DNA of 64,000 nucleotides from Cystobasidiopsis lactophilus (taxonomy: Eukaryota; Basidiomycota; Agaricostilbomycetes; Agaricostilbales; Chionosphaeraceae), in assembly GCA_001599975.1 (NCBI GenBank), contig BCIO01000006.1, forward strand, positions 801,587-865,586, read 5' to 3'. The position numbers and the translations under genes are program-made. The notes under the pieces were generated by a model that saw only the letters and a list, made by a program, of their open reading frames with translations, did no database searches and had not been told where the DNA came from. This document shows, piece after piece, positions 22,050 through 33,613 of this stretch; positions within the stretch are counted from its first letter, which is position 1, and each line of letters starts with the position of its first letter.

Positions 22050-23060
22050 ATGTCGTCAAATGCCACGCCCTTCGACGCCCGTGTCCGTCTCGGTGACGGC
22101 CAACCAGAGAAGCCGGTCAAGGTTCAGCCCATGCGTGTGTGCAATACATTCCAAGAGGCCCACGAAGATCTCAGCTCCCACGGTTTTGCCGGATTCGAGC
22201 AAAAGCCGGCTCCAGAAGATTTGGCGAACCCCGCCATCTGGGAAGACGGCAAATACGTTCAACTTGGCTGGTGGCCTAAGAATGACGACGCTGTAAGGTT
22301 CATCGAGGGAGCTCTACAGTAAGGCGCCTTCCTTCTATGATTTCCGGCTCCGCTGATTGTTGCTGCTCAAGCTGTCTGGAAAAAATCCTCACCGCGGGAA
22401 GGGGCTCTGAACATTTTCTCTTGATGCCCTTCGCCTTTCAATATAAGGTACGTTAAGTCTTACTAGCTTGACCCTGTTTGATCCCCGTCTAGGGCGAAAC
22501 GCTCCCAACGCTGCACATCGACTATGGAGACAAGATTGCCTCCTTGCTGAAAATGAACGCCAACATCGATTTTAAAGTGCACCCCTCCATGTATACGCAC
22601 TTCGGAATCAACAACTTGTGGAAAGCCTTCAAAGAAATTGAGGGCCAGGGTCTGGCGGGGATGGTGGGTTGTCATCTGCGTCGGCTTGCATTCGGATCTC
22701 TGAGCTCTCCTTCAGGACCTGAGTAAGCCTGGTTTTCGCCAGGAGCTTTCCTCGTACCTCGCAGACGGCAAGGACGACGTGCTTTTCTTGAAAGCTATCC
22801 CCGAAAACGCAAGCTTCCGCGGCTGTAAAACGGCCAAAACAACCGAGATGTACGCCATCGACATTTTGGACTCGTCGAGAATGGGCTATTCCCATGGCTG
22901 CCCGCACTTTGGAATCGGTCGATCCAGAGCTTCACTCGACTTCAGAGTTGCCACGTTCCACCTGAAGAAGGAACTCCCCTTGGCTACATTGGAGCATCTC
23001 GACAGCATCAAGCCACGCATTTTCTTTCCGCCCCTGTCAGAAGCTTCGAGGCGGAAGTAA
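22050..23060 (+). CDS. Uncharacterised protein bracketed by the membrane-protein paralogues
   Basis: Start ATG 22050, directly at the 3' edge of a probable leader intron (donor GTGAGC near 21990, acceptor CAACAG at 22049). Exon 1 ends in FIEGAL; a roughly 50-base intron leads to a short exon CLEKILTAGRGSEHFLLMPF, then AFQYK joins GETLPTLHIDYGDKIASLLK. A third intron follows GQGLAGM. The last exon runs DLSKPGFRQELSSYLADG, KAIPENASFRGCKTAKTTEM, SRMGYSHGCPHFGIGR and ends PRIFFPPLSEASRRK. The total is about 285 residues, soluble, with no signal peptide or transmembrane segment. I do not recognise the family. Cys/His residues in GYSHGCPHFG could bind a metal or cofactor, but that is only a guess. 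Confidence 0.65.
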
Positions 23061-23254
23061 ACAGCAGGGCAATTGGGTGTTGCCTCCTCGGACCCCGTTT
23101 GCTTATATGGTTTTTCTCTCTTGCAATTTCTACACCCCCCTTTTTTTGAGCTCGAATGAGATAGACACTTGACAGCAAGCTAAAAGATCCCGCGTTCCGC
23201 TTCTTGCATGAAAGATTTCAAAAGCTCGCTCGCCTAAAATTAAACGAGGCATGG

Positions 23255-24101
23255 CTACCCTAGCAATGATTCTGTATCACATGTGCTCTCCGCCTTCTCA
23301 CTGAGGCGATAATGCTGAGCTCAAGAGAGAAGACACCAAGGGAGGGCTTACTTCAGATCCGCTGGGAAACCCTCGGCTTTGAGCGCCACTCGCATCTCCT
23401 CCTCTGCGGCGAGACCACGCCGGCCGCTGGACAGGGCATTACCTCCAACCTCCTTTCTCCAAGAGTCGACTCTTGCCAGAGCTTCGCCACACAGCAACGC
23501 TTGTTCGGGACTTCGCTCTACAAGGAGATCTTCACTTCCGGCATTAGTTCCACTGCCAAAAGCCCGAAACATCCTTATCGGACTCACCGATGAACAAAAC
23601 GTACAAAGAGAAGTCGTTCTTCTTCTCCTGCAGTTTGCCCTTGCCCCATGTGCGGTCGAAGCGATTACTTTGAATGCTGCCGCGTCTCAAATGCTCTCGG
23701 TCGGTTCGGATACCTTCCATCAGAGGCGTGAGAAGATGCTCTGTCGTATTGATGAGATTTGCGTAAGGAAAATCCAATAGCTGGTGGCAACGTCCTTGAG
23801 TGGCAGTCGACTGTGTCGCATATGCGGCCGCAGCGTAGGCTCGGTCGAGGACGTAGGCATACAGTGTCGCCGCGTCCCAATCTGTTTCATCTTCCTCTTC
23901 ATCCGGCTCGGGGCCTTCTTGCCAGTCGCGCAGAGAGGAGATTGCCCGGTATACAGCTCTGTTCATCTGCGTCGGAAGATCCGGATCGGTGTAGGCATAT
24001 CCTGACGACGTTGACGGCTTCGAGGCTGCGGTAGCTGATAGACATATGACGAGCACGAATATGATCGCTATTAGGGTCGCCAGCACAATGCCGTCCACCA
24101 T
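23255..24101 (-). CDS. Orphan single-pass membrane protein, paralogue B (shorter)
   Basis: Start ATG 24101-24099, chosen by alignment with paralogue A: MVDGIVLATLIAIIFVLVIC is the matching membrane segment. Shared landmarks are DPDLPTQMNRAVYRAISSLR with WQEGPEPDEEED (A: acidic WEGPQSDDES), LINTTEHLLTPLMEGIRTDR (A: LVNTTERLLAPQIFQIRKDR), SLYVLFI at the exon end, and ERSPEQALLCGEALARVDSW (A: REPKLALLCDPALRRVDVW). The final small exon, after acceptor GCCTCAG, reads NEKAESTCDTESLLG and stops at TAG 23257-23255; it matches A's EKAPSSSSETEPLL. Paralogue B therefore lacks A's third exon and the Ser/Asp-rich C-terminal tail. Identity is low, so the duplication is old. Function unknown. Confidence 0.6.
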
Positions 24102-24537
24102 GATGAAAAGGCTGGCAGCTGCGTTAGATCCCAGAACGACTGCCAGGAATATCTTACACACCGAGGAAGACCTGGCTTCGTGCCAGATGGAAGAACCTGA
24201 AAAGGAGAAGAAAAGGTGCGGAGACAAAGTTGGTCGCCGTTGTGGTGGAGGCGGGTCACATGCAGCCTTCGACTTGTGGCAAAGCTAGAGACGCCAACCA
24301 CTTGTCGACAGTTCAGGACTGGTGTAGGGCAAGGATAGGAGTGTCCGAGGCTCTGGCGCTGGCAGAGATGCGAGTTGCGACATCGCTTCACACGCCGGTT
24401 CAGGAAAATCTGACAAGGACTGGACATGAGTAGGAACATCAAATCTTGTTAGAGATTTCAAAAGAGTCCGCCCAAGGTAGAGAGAATTATTGGAGCCGAG
24501 AGAAAGGAACAGTGAGGGACTTTTGTGTCGCTCTCGG

Positions 24538-27500
24538 TTAGGTTACAGTGGAGGTGCCCATGCCCAGGTCGAAGGCGTCGTCCGCGATCTATAACAATTG
24601 GCCGTTAGATTGAAGTCTTCAATGGTATCAAGCACGAGAGTCTTCTCTCACCTTTTGGACTTCATGCTTATGTGCCACCTTGCTGCCAGTGGCCACCGAT
24701 GATGTTGGTCCTGTAAAGGGGTGATTGAGAAGGCAGGCCAAGAAGCCATTGAAAGCAACCCACCTCGTCCAGCATACTTAACGCGCTTGCCCTTGTGGTG
24801 CTCGGTCTGCTCGAAGGCCGTCTCCAATCTTGGCTGCAGATAGGTCCACGCGCCATTGTTGACCGGCTCTTCTTGCACCCACCTGTGGAAAGAAAGCGGG
24901 GCAATCAAATCAGCGGGTTACTCAACTGAGAGGGAGGAGACGCATCAGAACGCACATGATGTCGGCGTTCGGGTAGGTGTCCAAATGCGGCGTGAGCAGC
25001 GCATACGGCACCGGCGACAGCTGTTCCACGCGAGAAATGGCAATGTTGTCAATCTTGCGGCTATCGCGCTCCTGGAGCAGCTGGTAGTAAACCTGGCCAG
25101 AGCACAGGATGTGCCGCTTGATCTCTTCCGGCGCGGCCAGCGTCTCGGGATGCGGCTCGGCAATGTAGGGGATGAAGCGAGTGCCCTCGGTCATCTCGTC
25201 CAGGTTAGACCGGGCGAGAGGGTGGCGAAGCAAGCTCTTGGAGAAGAAAAGGATCAGACTGTTCGTCACAATGCGCAACACTTAAGCCAATAGCGGCAGA
25301 TGGGAGGTAGGGGCAGGACGAACGGTTTCCGGAAATCACGGTGGATTTGGCGGCGCAAGGCGTGGAAGACGTTAGCCTGTTCCAGAACGCGGGCACTATC
25401 AGCACCTCTGGAAGTTGCTTGATGAAGAGCAAGAACGACGAACGGGAGTCGTAGGGTAGACGAGCTGCATGTTGCAGTCCTGGGTCGTTCGTGAGAGCGC
25501 GACCTCTGACGGGTACTGGAACGGGTTGTCGTCGCAAAGCTGGAGGAAGCGCTCGATGCGTGCGCTCGAGTGCTCCGGGCCTTGGCCGTCGTAGCTGTGA
25601 TATTAGAAGAAGGTCTATTAGCACGACGGACACAGTGCTAGGGTTCGCGGCTCCACTCACCCGTGAGGCAAGCTCATGACCAGGCCGGTGCGCTGGAACC
25701 ATTTCCGCTCGCCGGACGCGATGAACTGGTCGATGATACATTGCGCGTTGTTGGAACTGTTCAAAAGCCCCCGTATTTTAGCTCTCAAGTGCAAGCGAGC
25801 TAAAACAGGGGAGGAGGCCACGAACAAATCGCCGAACTGGGCTTCCCAGATGACGAGGAGGGCGGGGTCGACGAGGGAGTAGCCGAGCTCGAAGCCGAGC
25901 ACGCCAAACTCGGAGAGGGACGAGTTGCAGATGGTGAGCTGCTGCTGGGTTTTGGAGAGGTGGTTGAGCGGCACGTATTTCTCGTCCGTCTCCTGGTCGT
26001 GGAGGACCGAGTGGCGCTGGGAGAAGGTGCCACGCTCGACGTCCTGGCCGGACAGGCGGACGTGGTTGCCTTCCAAAGCCAGGGTGCCGAAAGCCAAGGC
26101 CTCGGCGGTCGAGTAGTCAATGTTCTTGCCCTCTTCGACGGCCTTGCCGCGCGATTTTAGGATGCGCGACAGGTTCTTGTGCACCTTGAATCCCTCGGGC
26201 CAGGAAGCGATGGCCTCGCCGACGTGCTTGAGCGTGTCGGCCTTGACACCGGTAGGGTGGGCCTCGAGCACGTTGTCCTTGAGTTCCTGGGGCGAGGGGA
26301 ACCCTTCCCAAGAGGAAGAGAGCCACTCGAGGGACGAGGTGTGGTAGTCCTTGGAGGCCTCCTGGGCCTTCTCGAGCATGGACCAGACCCATTCCTTGTG
26401 CTTGGTGATCTCCTCCTCGGTGAAGGAGTGCTCCTTGACGAGCTGCTCCGAGTACTTGGTGAGCGTGGTGGGCTGCTTGGCGATGGCGTTGTACATGATC
26501 GGCTGGGTGAACGAGGGCTGGTCCGTCTCGTTGTGGCCGTGCTTGCGGTAGCAGACAATGTCGATGACGACGTCCTTCTTGAACTCGGCGCGCCAGTCGG
26601 CGGCGAGCTGGCAGACAAAGTTGACCGCCTCAGTGTTGTCGCCGTTGACGTGGAGGATGGGGGCGTCGATGGACTTTGCGATGTCGGACGGGTAAGGGGT
26701 GGACCGGCCCTGGGCGGGATCGGTGGTGAAGCCGATCTGGTTGTTGACGATGAGGTGAATGGTGCCGCCGGTGGTGTAGTTGGGCAGGTCGTAGAAGCCC
26801 ATGGTCTCGTAGACGATGCCTTGGCCAGCGAAAGCCGCGTCGCCGTGGAGGAGGATGCCCATGGAGGATGTGACATCGCCGTTGCCGTCAAAGTGCTGCA
26901 AAGCCTTGACTTTCCCGAGCACAACGGGGTCCTCGGCCTCCAAGTGGGACGGGTTGGCCACCAAGGAGAGGGAGACGCGCTTGCCGGACGGGGTTGGCCG
27001 GACATAGTTGGCGCCCAAGTGGTACTTGACGTCTCCGCCACCCTCTTGCGACGGGTCGGCCGCGCCCTTGAACTCGGACAGGATGGCCTCGATGGGTTTC
27101 CGGATGACGTTGGCGAGCACGTTGAGGCGGCCGCGATGGGGCATGCCAATGACGACGGACTTGACGCCGGTGTCGACGGAGCGGTCGATCAGCGCCTTCA
27201 TGCCGGGCACCAGGGACTCGCACCCCTCAAGTCCAAAACGCTTCTCGTTGGGGAACTTGGAGGCGATGAAGCGCTCGAAGGAGTCGGACCAGATGAGGCG
27301 GTCGAGCACCATGCGCTTCTCCTCAATCGAGTAGCTCCACGGCTCGGGCACCTCGAGCCTCTCTCGGAGCCAGTCGCACTGCTCGCGGGAGGGGATGTGC
27401 ACGTACTGGACGCCGATGGCGCCGCAGTAGATGCGCTCGAGCTCGCCGATGATCTCGCGGATGGTCATCTTCTCCACGCCGTCCTTCTTGAACCTGGGCA

Positions 27501-28161
27501 TGATGCCCGGCCCCAAAGCGATCTCCTTGTCCAGATCGGCCTCGGTCCAGCCGTAGTGGTCGATTTTGAGTTCCGCCGGGATTTTTGGGTCCAAGTCCGG
27601 GGCGAGGATGCCGAGTGGGTCGAGCTTGGCTTTGTGGTGGCCTCGGACCTGGTAAGCCCTGACGAGCAGTTGGACCTGCGTTCACCGCTCCAAGTTGAGC
27701 CAGCGCGCATAAATTTGAAGGTGGCAAAACAGCAAAGACGCACCTTCATGTGGTCTTCCAAATGAGATCCGCCGCTGAGGTCGAGCGAGGGGGCGCCGTC
27801 CGCGGGGGTAGGCATGGAGACGAGGTTAGGCGGTGGCCTGAAGGCGTCCTCGGACTTGAGGCCCTTCTTGAGGCCGGAGAAGTAGACGTCCCAAGATGGA
27901 TGCACTTGGCTCGGGTCCTATTGCAAATGCGCATTTCAGCGCGTTCGCACGAGCCAGTCAAACCATAGACAGTACCTCCTTCCAAAGCTTGTACATGGCT
28001 TCGGCGTAGTACGCATTGTTGCCCGTCGCCCAAGCGTCCGAAGGCGAAGGGGGCGAAACGGGTTGATTTACCGCTGTTGCCAATCGGCGTAAAGCGACGA
28101 CAGGCCTGGTCGAGGGTAAGCGGCTCGAGGCCGCAGCCCGCCTCAGACCTCTAGTGAGCAT
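24538..28161 (-). CDS. KGD1: 2-oxoglutarate dehydrogenase E1 component (mitochondrial)
   Basis: Thiamine-diphosphate enzyme that decarboxylates 2-oxoglutarate and passes the succinyl group to E2 lipoate in the TCA cycle. Start taken as ATG 28161 ([20 protein letters not shown]), a typical Arg/Ser-rich mitochondrial presequence; the frame is open to another ATG at 28194. Early motifs are [20 protein letters not shown] and [11 protein letters not shown]. The core has [90 protein letters not shown], then the transketolase-like C-terminal half ([53 protein letters not shown]). It ends [13 protein letters not shown] with stop TAA 24540-24538. At least eight introns, mostly near the ends; the central exon (25.8-27.6 kb) is unbroken. 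Length of about 1000 residues fits. Confidence 0.96.
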
Positions 28162-28558
28162 AAGTTGGAAGTGAGATTGGTGGCAAAAGCGCATGACGAT
28201 CCGGCAAACGCATGTTGTTCTGCTCGAACGAACGCAGCCGGCAGTGGTAGACTGAAGACTCTTATAGATTGGCTATGGTTCCGCCTTCGTGAGCGTCTTT
28301 GCTTTAACATTAGCAGCCAGACAAGCTGGATGCTGACATTTGAAGAGGCGCGCAGACTAGAGGCGTTCATGCAGCCTCTGTCGCTCGGAGCGCAGCTTGA
28401 CGCTCAATCCGTTCGCTGCCCTCCCGCTTGCCTTGTGCAGTTCACGGCCTCACAATCATGTTACATACAGCTACAGCTGGGCACAGGGCACGCCTTGACT
28501 AAATCAGAGTAAACGCCCCTTCCTCTAAATTTTGTCTGCTTGCCCCAAGCTGCATCAG

Positions 28559-30033
28559 GCCCTGACTTTGTTGAAAAGCCTGGCCTCCTTGTTCGGCTGG
28601 TGGTCGATTGGATTCTGGCTCCTAGTGTATGTCTTTAGGCTTCCCTTGAACTGCGTGTCAGTGCAGGATCTGATCTAGGCTTACAGGTTTGTCGCCGGGG
28701 TTCTTGACTTTCCTCCCCTCCAGCAATTGACGGTGGATCTGAGCGGTCCAGGTATACCCCTCAGGTTGGTCCCTTCGGTCTTCCTCTAGCCTTCTTATAG
28801 GCTCAATCGACGGGCGGCGCCAACAGATCGTAGAAAACTGGCAATTAGGGTCCGGCGAAGGCCTCAGCACAGCGTTCATCTTCATCTGGCTGCTCGGCGA
28901 CACCTCCAACCTCGTCGGTGCATTCTGGCAAGGTCAGTCCTCCCTCATACCTTTCAATGCCGACGTTCGCCGCTGATGGTCGATGCGCACTCTAGGACTC
29001 TTGCCCACTGTGGTAAATAGGCCGAGCCCACCACTTCGATGCCCGGCGTTCGTTTTGGGCTGATACCAGGGGGCAAACAGTACTATCTGGCTCTGTACTA
29101 CGTCTTTTGCGACTTTGTCCTGCTCGGTATGCTCGGTGTCTACCCAGAGATGTTTTTACAACTTCTGAAGGAGTGTGATGCCGCATACAGGTCAAGTGGC
29201 CTACTACCGCCGCAAGCGCAAGCTTCACCCAGAAGAGTACCCCGAGCCCTCGCCAGCGTACGAAGCCAACGAGTCGACCGCGCTCTTGGCGACCGAGTCG
29301 AAAGTGCACCTGCACGCGCAGGAGCCCACCTGGTCCCGCCAGGTCTTCCTGTTCGTGGCTTCGATGGTGTTCGTGGCCGTGATTGGTCTGGCGGGCTGGA
29401 AGATCCAGCAGCGCAATGCTCACCCGCCCAACCACGATGGCCAAGGCGACCACAAAGAGAGTGAGCTCGCCCTCCCTCCAGCCCCACTTCCAGAGCTGTT
29501 TTGAACTGTGCGCCTCACAGCATGGGACGACAAGGCCCAAATCGTCGGGTGGACTTCGGCGGTCCTGTACCTCTGCTCCCGCTTCCCCCAGCTGGTCAAG
29601 AACATGCACACCAAGTGCGAAGGCCTGTCGCTCTTCTTCTTCTGGTTCGCTCTGATGGGCAACCTCACTTTTTGCACCGTTCGTTTCCTTCCCACTTGAG
29701 CAAGAGCTATTGCTGATCCCGGATCATCGAACAGTCGATTTTGGTGGAGAGCTTATCGGTCGACCACATCATGCTCAACCTGGCCTGGCTCGTGGGATGT
29801 TCGTCGTGTTGCCTTTCACTTTAAGCAGCCGGATTGTTGCTAACCAAGCGGTGCCGATGAACAGCTGGGGGCACAGTCTTCGTTCGTCCTCGCTCCTTAC
29901 CTGGATCAGCCTTTGCTAGTTGCTGATTTTCGTGCGCGTCTCGGGCGAACAGCTGGACCTCATCGTGCTCTGTCAATTCGCCTACTACCGGAAAGCGCGC
30001 CACGAAGCCCGGTTGCTGCTCTCGGACGAATGA
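28559..30033 (+). CDS. PQ-loop repeat membrane transporter (Ypq/PQLC2-like), 5' exon not placed
   Basis: Seven-helix PQ-loop protein; fungal relatives export cationic amino acids from the vacuole. Visible exons read SLASLFGWWSIGFWLLV, then QIVENWQLGSGEGLSTAFIF with WLLGDTSNLVGAFWQ (first PQ-loop repeat), GLLPTV joined to YYLALYYVFCDFVLL, a hydrophilic loop (YYRRKRKLHPEEYPEPSPAY), FLFVASMVFVAVIGLAGW, then IVGWTSAVLYLCSRFPQLVK (second PQ motif, here FPQ) and NLAWLVGSGGTVFVLDLIVL ending QFAYYRKARHEARLLLSDE. In the first repeat the usual Pro-Gln appears as Gln-Gln (QQIVENW) unless an unplaced splice site restores Pro. The initiating ATG must lie in an upstream exon between 28.2 and 28.55 kb, head-to-head with KGD1. 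Confidence 0.8.
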
Positions 30034-30253
30034 AGCCGACTTGCCCCAACACCCTCACAAGTGTTGTCTTGCGGCCTCTCCTTACACAGCATCTATAGAG
30101 TCGATAATTGTGTTACTCCCCCCTTGTATTCTTGGAATTCAGCATTACATTGCATCGCCACCCGTTCCAGCACTCCGAGCTCGTCCAAGCTGGAACCTTC
30201 GTCTGCCCGGGCAGAATTTAGTTGGACAGCAACCATCCGCGCTGCTTCGAATC

Positions 30254-31646
30254 ATGGTGAGCTTGCCGCTGCTTCTGCCTTAGATCTGAGCTGGTCTCAC
30301 AGCAGGTGTGGTCTTCACAGGTGTCTGGAACTGTGCGCCGAGCGTTTTGTTATCGAAGGCCCTTGTCAAACTGCTGAACCTCGTCCTTGACAGCTCGTCC
30401 TCGTCCGCCACGGCCAATCCGAGTGGAACCTCAAGGTGCGTGGCTGGCTCTTTACATTAGGCTGCCTGGATGCCTGTATGACGACTGTGTGGCGCACAGA
30501 ACCTGTTCACGGGCTGGAAAGACCCAAAGTTGACCGGTTCGTGGCTGCTTCCCTTTAATGAGCCCATCAGTTGCACTGGCTAATTCAAGGGTAATGAACA
30601 GAGCTGGGCCAGAAGGAAGCCCTGACGGGGGCCCAGGCGCTCAAGTCGAACGGCTACGACAAGTACGACATCGCCTTCACCTCGGACCTCTCCCGCGCCC
30701 AGCAGACGCTCGCCATCATCCTCAAGGAGATCGGCCAGCCCGAGCTGGAGACGCTCAAGGACCAGGCTTTGAACGAGCGGTTCGTCTTTGATGCGTTACC
30801 CGGTTTGATCAGTTTGGTGCTCATATTTGAACGGCTTCATGAACAGAGACTATGGCGACTTGACTGGCCTTAACAAGGGTGCGTTGGGACCTTGCTACTT
30901 AGCAGCTCATCGTTGCTGACGGTGCACTCCATGTCACAGACGAGGCTAGGGAGAAGGTGGGCTGGAGTTTGCTCTGCCAAAGATCTGTGATCTAAGTCGC
31001 ATCTCTTCGTATCCACAGTTCGGCGAGGAGCAAGGTTCGTGCTTCTACCTTTCACAGCGAGGTTGTGATTGCTTACTGAGGCAGAACAGTCCACATTTGG
31101 CGCCGAAGCTACGACGTCCCACCACCCAGCGGCGAGAGCCTGGAGGTGGGTTTCTGCCACTTACCTTTAGTTTCCTCACCAGAAACTCAAGCGAATTTGA
31201 AACCTGCAGCTCACCGCCAAGCGCACGCTCCCTTACTTCAAGAAGGAGATCCTCCCCTTGGTGCTCCAGGGCAAGAACGTGCTCGTCGCCGCCCACGGCA
31301 ACTCCCTCAGGTGAGGCGGAGTGCCTTTCCACTTCTTTTTCGTTTATCTGAAGTGGTGGAGGCTGCTTTTCTTTCACAGGAGCATCATCATGGACTTGGA
31401 CAACTTGACCCCCGACGAGGTTGTCAAGCTCGAATTGGCCACTGTGCGTTGGATGTCACTCTTTTGAGACTTTTGAGGAAGGCTCACCTTCGCACTGTTG
31501 CGCACAGGGTGTTCCCGTCGTCTTCAAGCTCAACGGTGCGTAAAGATTGCTCCCCTTTAGCAGCGTTTGCTCGTTGCTGACACCTGCACCTTTCCTGCAC
31601 AGACGAGGGCAAGACGGCCGAGAAGAAGATCCTGACTCCTTGTTAG
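30254..31646 (+). CDS. GPM1: Phosphoglycerate mutase, 2,3-bisphosphoglycerate-dependent, short form
   Basis: Glycolytic interconversion of 3- and 2-phosphoglycerate. The first exon is essentially the start codon (ATG 30254-30256 followed by GTGAGC); exon 2 begins [14 protein letters not shown] (phosphohistidine RHG). Then [95 protein letters not shown] (second catalytic His) and [18 protein letters not shown]. About ten introns. The product of about 215 residues lacks the 20-25-residue loop present in S. cerevisiae Gpm1 after the VPPP motif, so it matches the short form seen in many bacteria and basidiomycetes. It ends KILTPC (TAG 31644-31646), unless an intron starting GTTAGCC adds a small exon ending TTFQKKWR at 31783. 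Confidence 0.93.
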
Positions 31647-31934
31647 CCCCCCTTCCCCTTTTCTCACAAGCGCACGGCAGGGAAACTCAAGTTCGACGCT
31701 TCTTCGAGGCTCAGAAACCAACATCAGCTCAGAAGGGTGGATCACCCGCCTACCGGACCACGTTCCAAAAGAAGTGGCGGTAGAAGCTGCCGGCTAAGAA
31801 CACAGGGGGCAATAAGGGATCATTTTCATATTTTTTTGGAGGAGAGGCCAAGAGCGGTCCGCCCTCGTTTTCGTTAGAAAAATGCAAAGAAAAAGAAACA
31901 GGCTGGTTTTACAAGAGGTTTTTGAGAGGAGGGG

Positions 31935-33613
31935 TCAGACGAAGGAAGTGGCGCCGCCCAGGTTGTACGAGTCCACCACTTTGTCCAAGGCCACCCGAGC
32001 CTCCGTCACCAGCTTGGCCTCGGCCAGCGCGCGGTTGCAGTCCCGCAGCTCCTTGTGCACGTTCAAATGCGAATCTAGCGAGGCCTTTAGCAAGGTGGTC
32101 AGCCGGTGCGCTCGCAGTTCTCGAATCTGCGCAGCGCCCATCAGCATCGGAGTCGCTCGTTCCAGAATTCGGGATGCGCATACCTCCGCATCCAGCTTGG
32201 GCGTCAACGAGGGTAAGCCAGGTCCTTTGGGTTTCCGGCTCTCTTCCAACAGCCGCTGCTTCTCGGCCGCTTCCTCCGCTTCTTTGGCCTTGCGCTCCTC
32301 CTGCGTCTCCTTTCGCAGTGCCCGTGGTCCAGAGGGCGGCGGGAGAGGCTTGGAAGTGGGCTGTGGCGCTTGGGGGACGACGCTGACATAGGTGCCGAAA
32401 GCGCCTTTCGGGGCCGAGTTCATCATGGTTGGCACAAAGTTGGCGCGCTCGGCGATGGCTGAAGAGCGGGGCGGGTTGAAAGCAGGCTCGCGAGAGGACG
32501 AGCCGCCCCCGCCGTCTCTGCCGCCGTACGAGTCTCGGGGCGAGTTGTTGTAAGACTCCCGTTGAGGCGGGTAGGACTCTCGCTTGCTGGAAGGACCGGA
32601 AGGTGGCGGCGCTGGTGCAGCTGGGGTAGCAAAGGCGCCCGATCGAGGAGCTATCGGAACAGGCTTGCCTGAGCCTCGCGGGCCTGTCGGAGGGGCTTGT
32701 TGGGATGGACCAGAGGGAGGAAGGCGAGATGGTGGCGGTGCGCCTTCGCGAGGCGAGCTGTCCGCCGGCGACCGCGCACCAGAGTTGGAGTCAGTAGGGT
32801 GCTTGTACTTGCAGCCAGGATGGAAGCACCTTGCGCCGAACTGTCGGGGACGAAAAGCCCATTGAGCAAGCGTAATTTTGAACGAAACATAAAGTCGAAT
32901 CCAACCTTGCAGGGGCGGATTCCGGGCGAAGAATCTCGCTCGCCTCGCACTGATCGAGCTGAAGCTGGAGGGGAGGAGCGGCGTGAATGCAGGGATGGGC
33001 TGCGAGGAGAAGAAAGGCGGCGTCTTGGACTAGGCGAGCGAGGTCGAGGGGGCGAGCGAGCATGAGGCGAAAGCGGTGGTCGCCGCCGAGGGCTGGGTGA
33101 TCTCTGCCGTCTAGAAGGAGGTGAAGGCGAACGGGGTCGACCTCTGCGCGGGCTGGGCGACCTGCGTCCAAAACCTCCTCCGCCTCGTCTAGGACTGGGA
33201 GACCGTCCACCCTGCCGCCTGCCATATCCGGTACTGGGTGACCGAGAGCTCCGCCTTCCATAACCTCGTCTGGGGCTCGGCGAGCGTCGCCTTCCGCCAG
33301 GCGAGGGCGACCTCCGGCGGCCAATTGGCGAACGAGAGCGGGACCTGGGCGCATACCGTCTAGTCCCTCCAGGCGGCGACCTGCTTCGGCGTCGGTATGG
33401 TGGAGCTGTTCGAGGTCCCTATCAGTCTTAAGATCGCGACTTTCGAGGTCATTGAGGTGAACTTGCAGCGACTTCGACTTCGGGCTCTCCTCGGCGGAGA
33501 GCGCGAATACCGCCTTCTTGGAGCTGGTTTTGCCACGAAATCAGTGATGTGTATCATTAGAGCATTGGAAAAGCCCTACGAGAGCGACTTCGAGGTCTCC
33601 CGCGACCCACCAT
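31935..33613 (-). CDS. RS-rich CCCH zinc-finger protein (RNA-binding, splicing or export related)
   Basis: Start taken as ATG 33613-33611 (MVGRGRPRSRSP); the frame is open upstream to 33826. The first third is an arginine-serine domain built on RRSPSP-like units (YSRSPPRRARSRSRSPPYRR, RRRSPSPGGRR and so on), as in SR proteins. An exon junction then creates a CCCH finger, CKFGARCFHPGCKYKH (C-x5-C-x4-C-x3-H), close to the Nab2/ZC3H14 type. A Pro/Ser-rich linker follows, then a helical C-terminus (LRKETQEERKAKEAEEAAEK, RILERATPMLMGAAQIRELR, VTEARVALDKVVDSYNLGG). Joining the RS exons in one frame needs an intron with a GC donor (T|GCAAGT) near 33440-33490. The role is inferred from domains: mRNA packaging, 3' processing or splicing in the nucleus. 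No orthologue name is claimed. Confidence 0.7.

Noticed and set aside
26179-27765. 528-residue open frame on the plus strand opposite KGD1
   Set aside because: It is antisense to a strongly conserved exon, is rich in Val/Asp/Gly/Leu as expected for the complement of GC-rich codons, and shows no family motif.
32791-33354. 187-residue minus-strand frame overlapping the RS domain
   Set aside because: A different frame of the same strand encodes an obvious Arg-Ser domain and a CCCH finger; this frame is its shadow.
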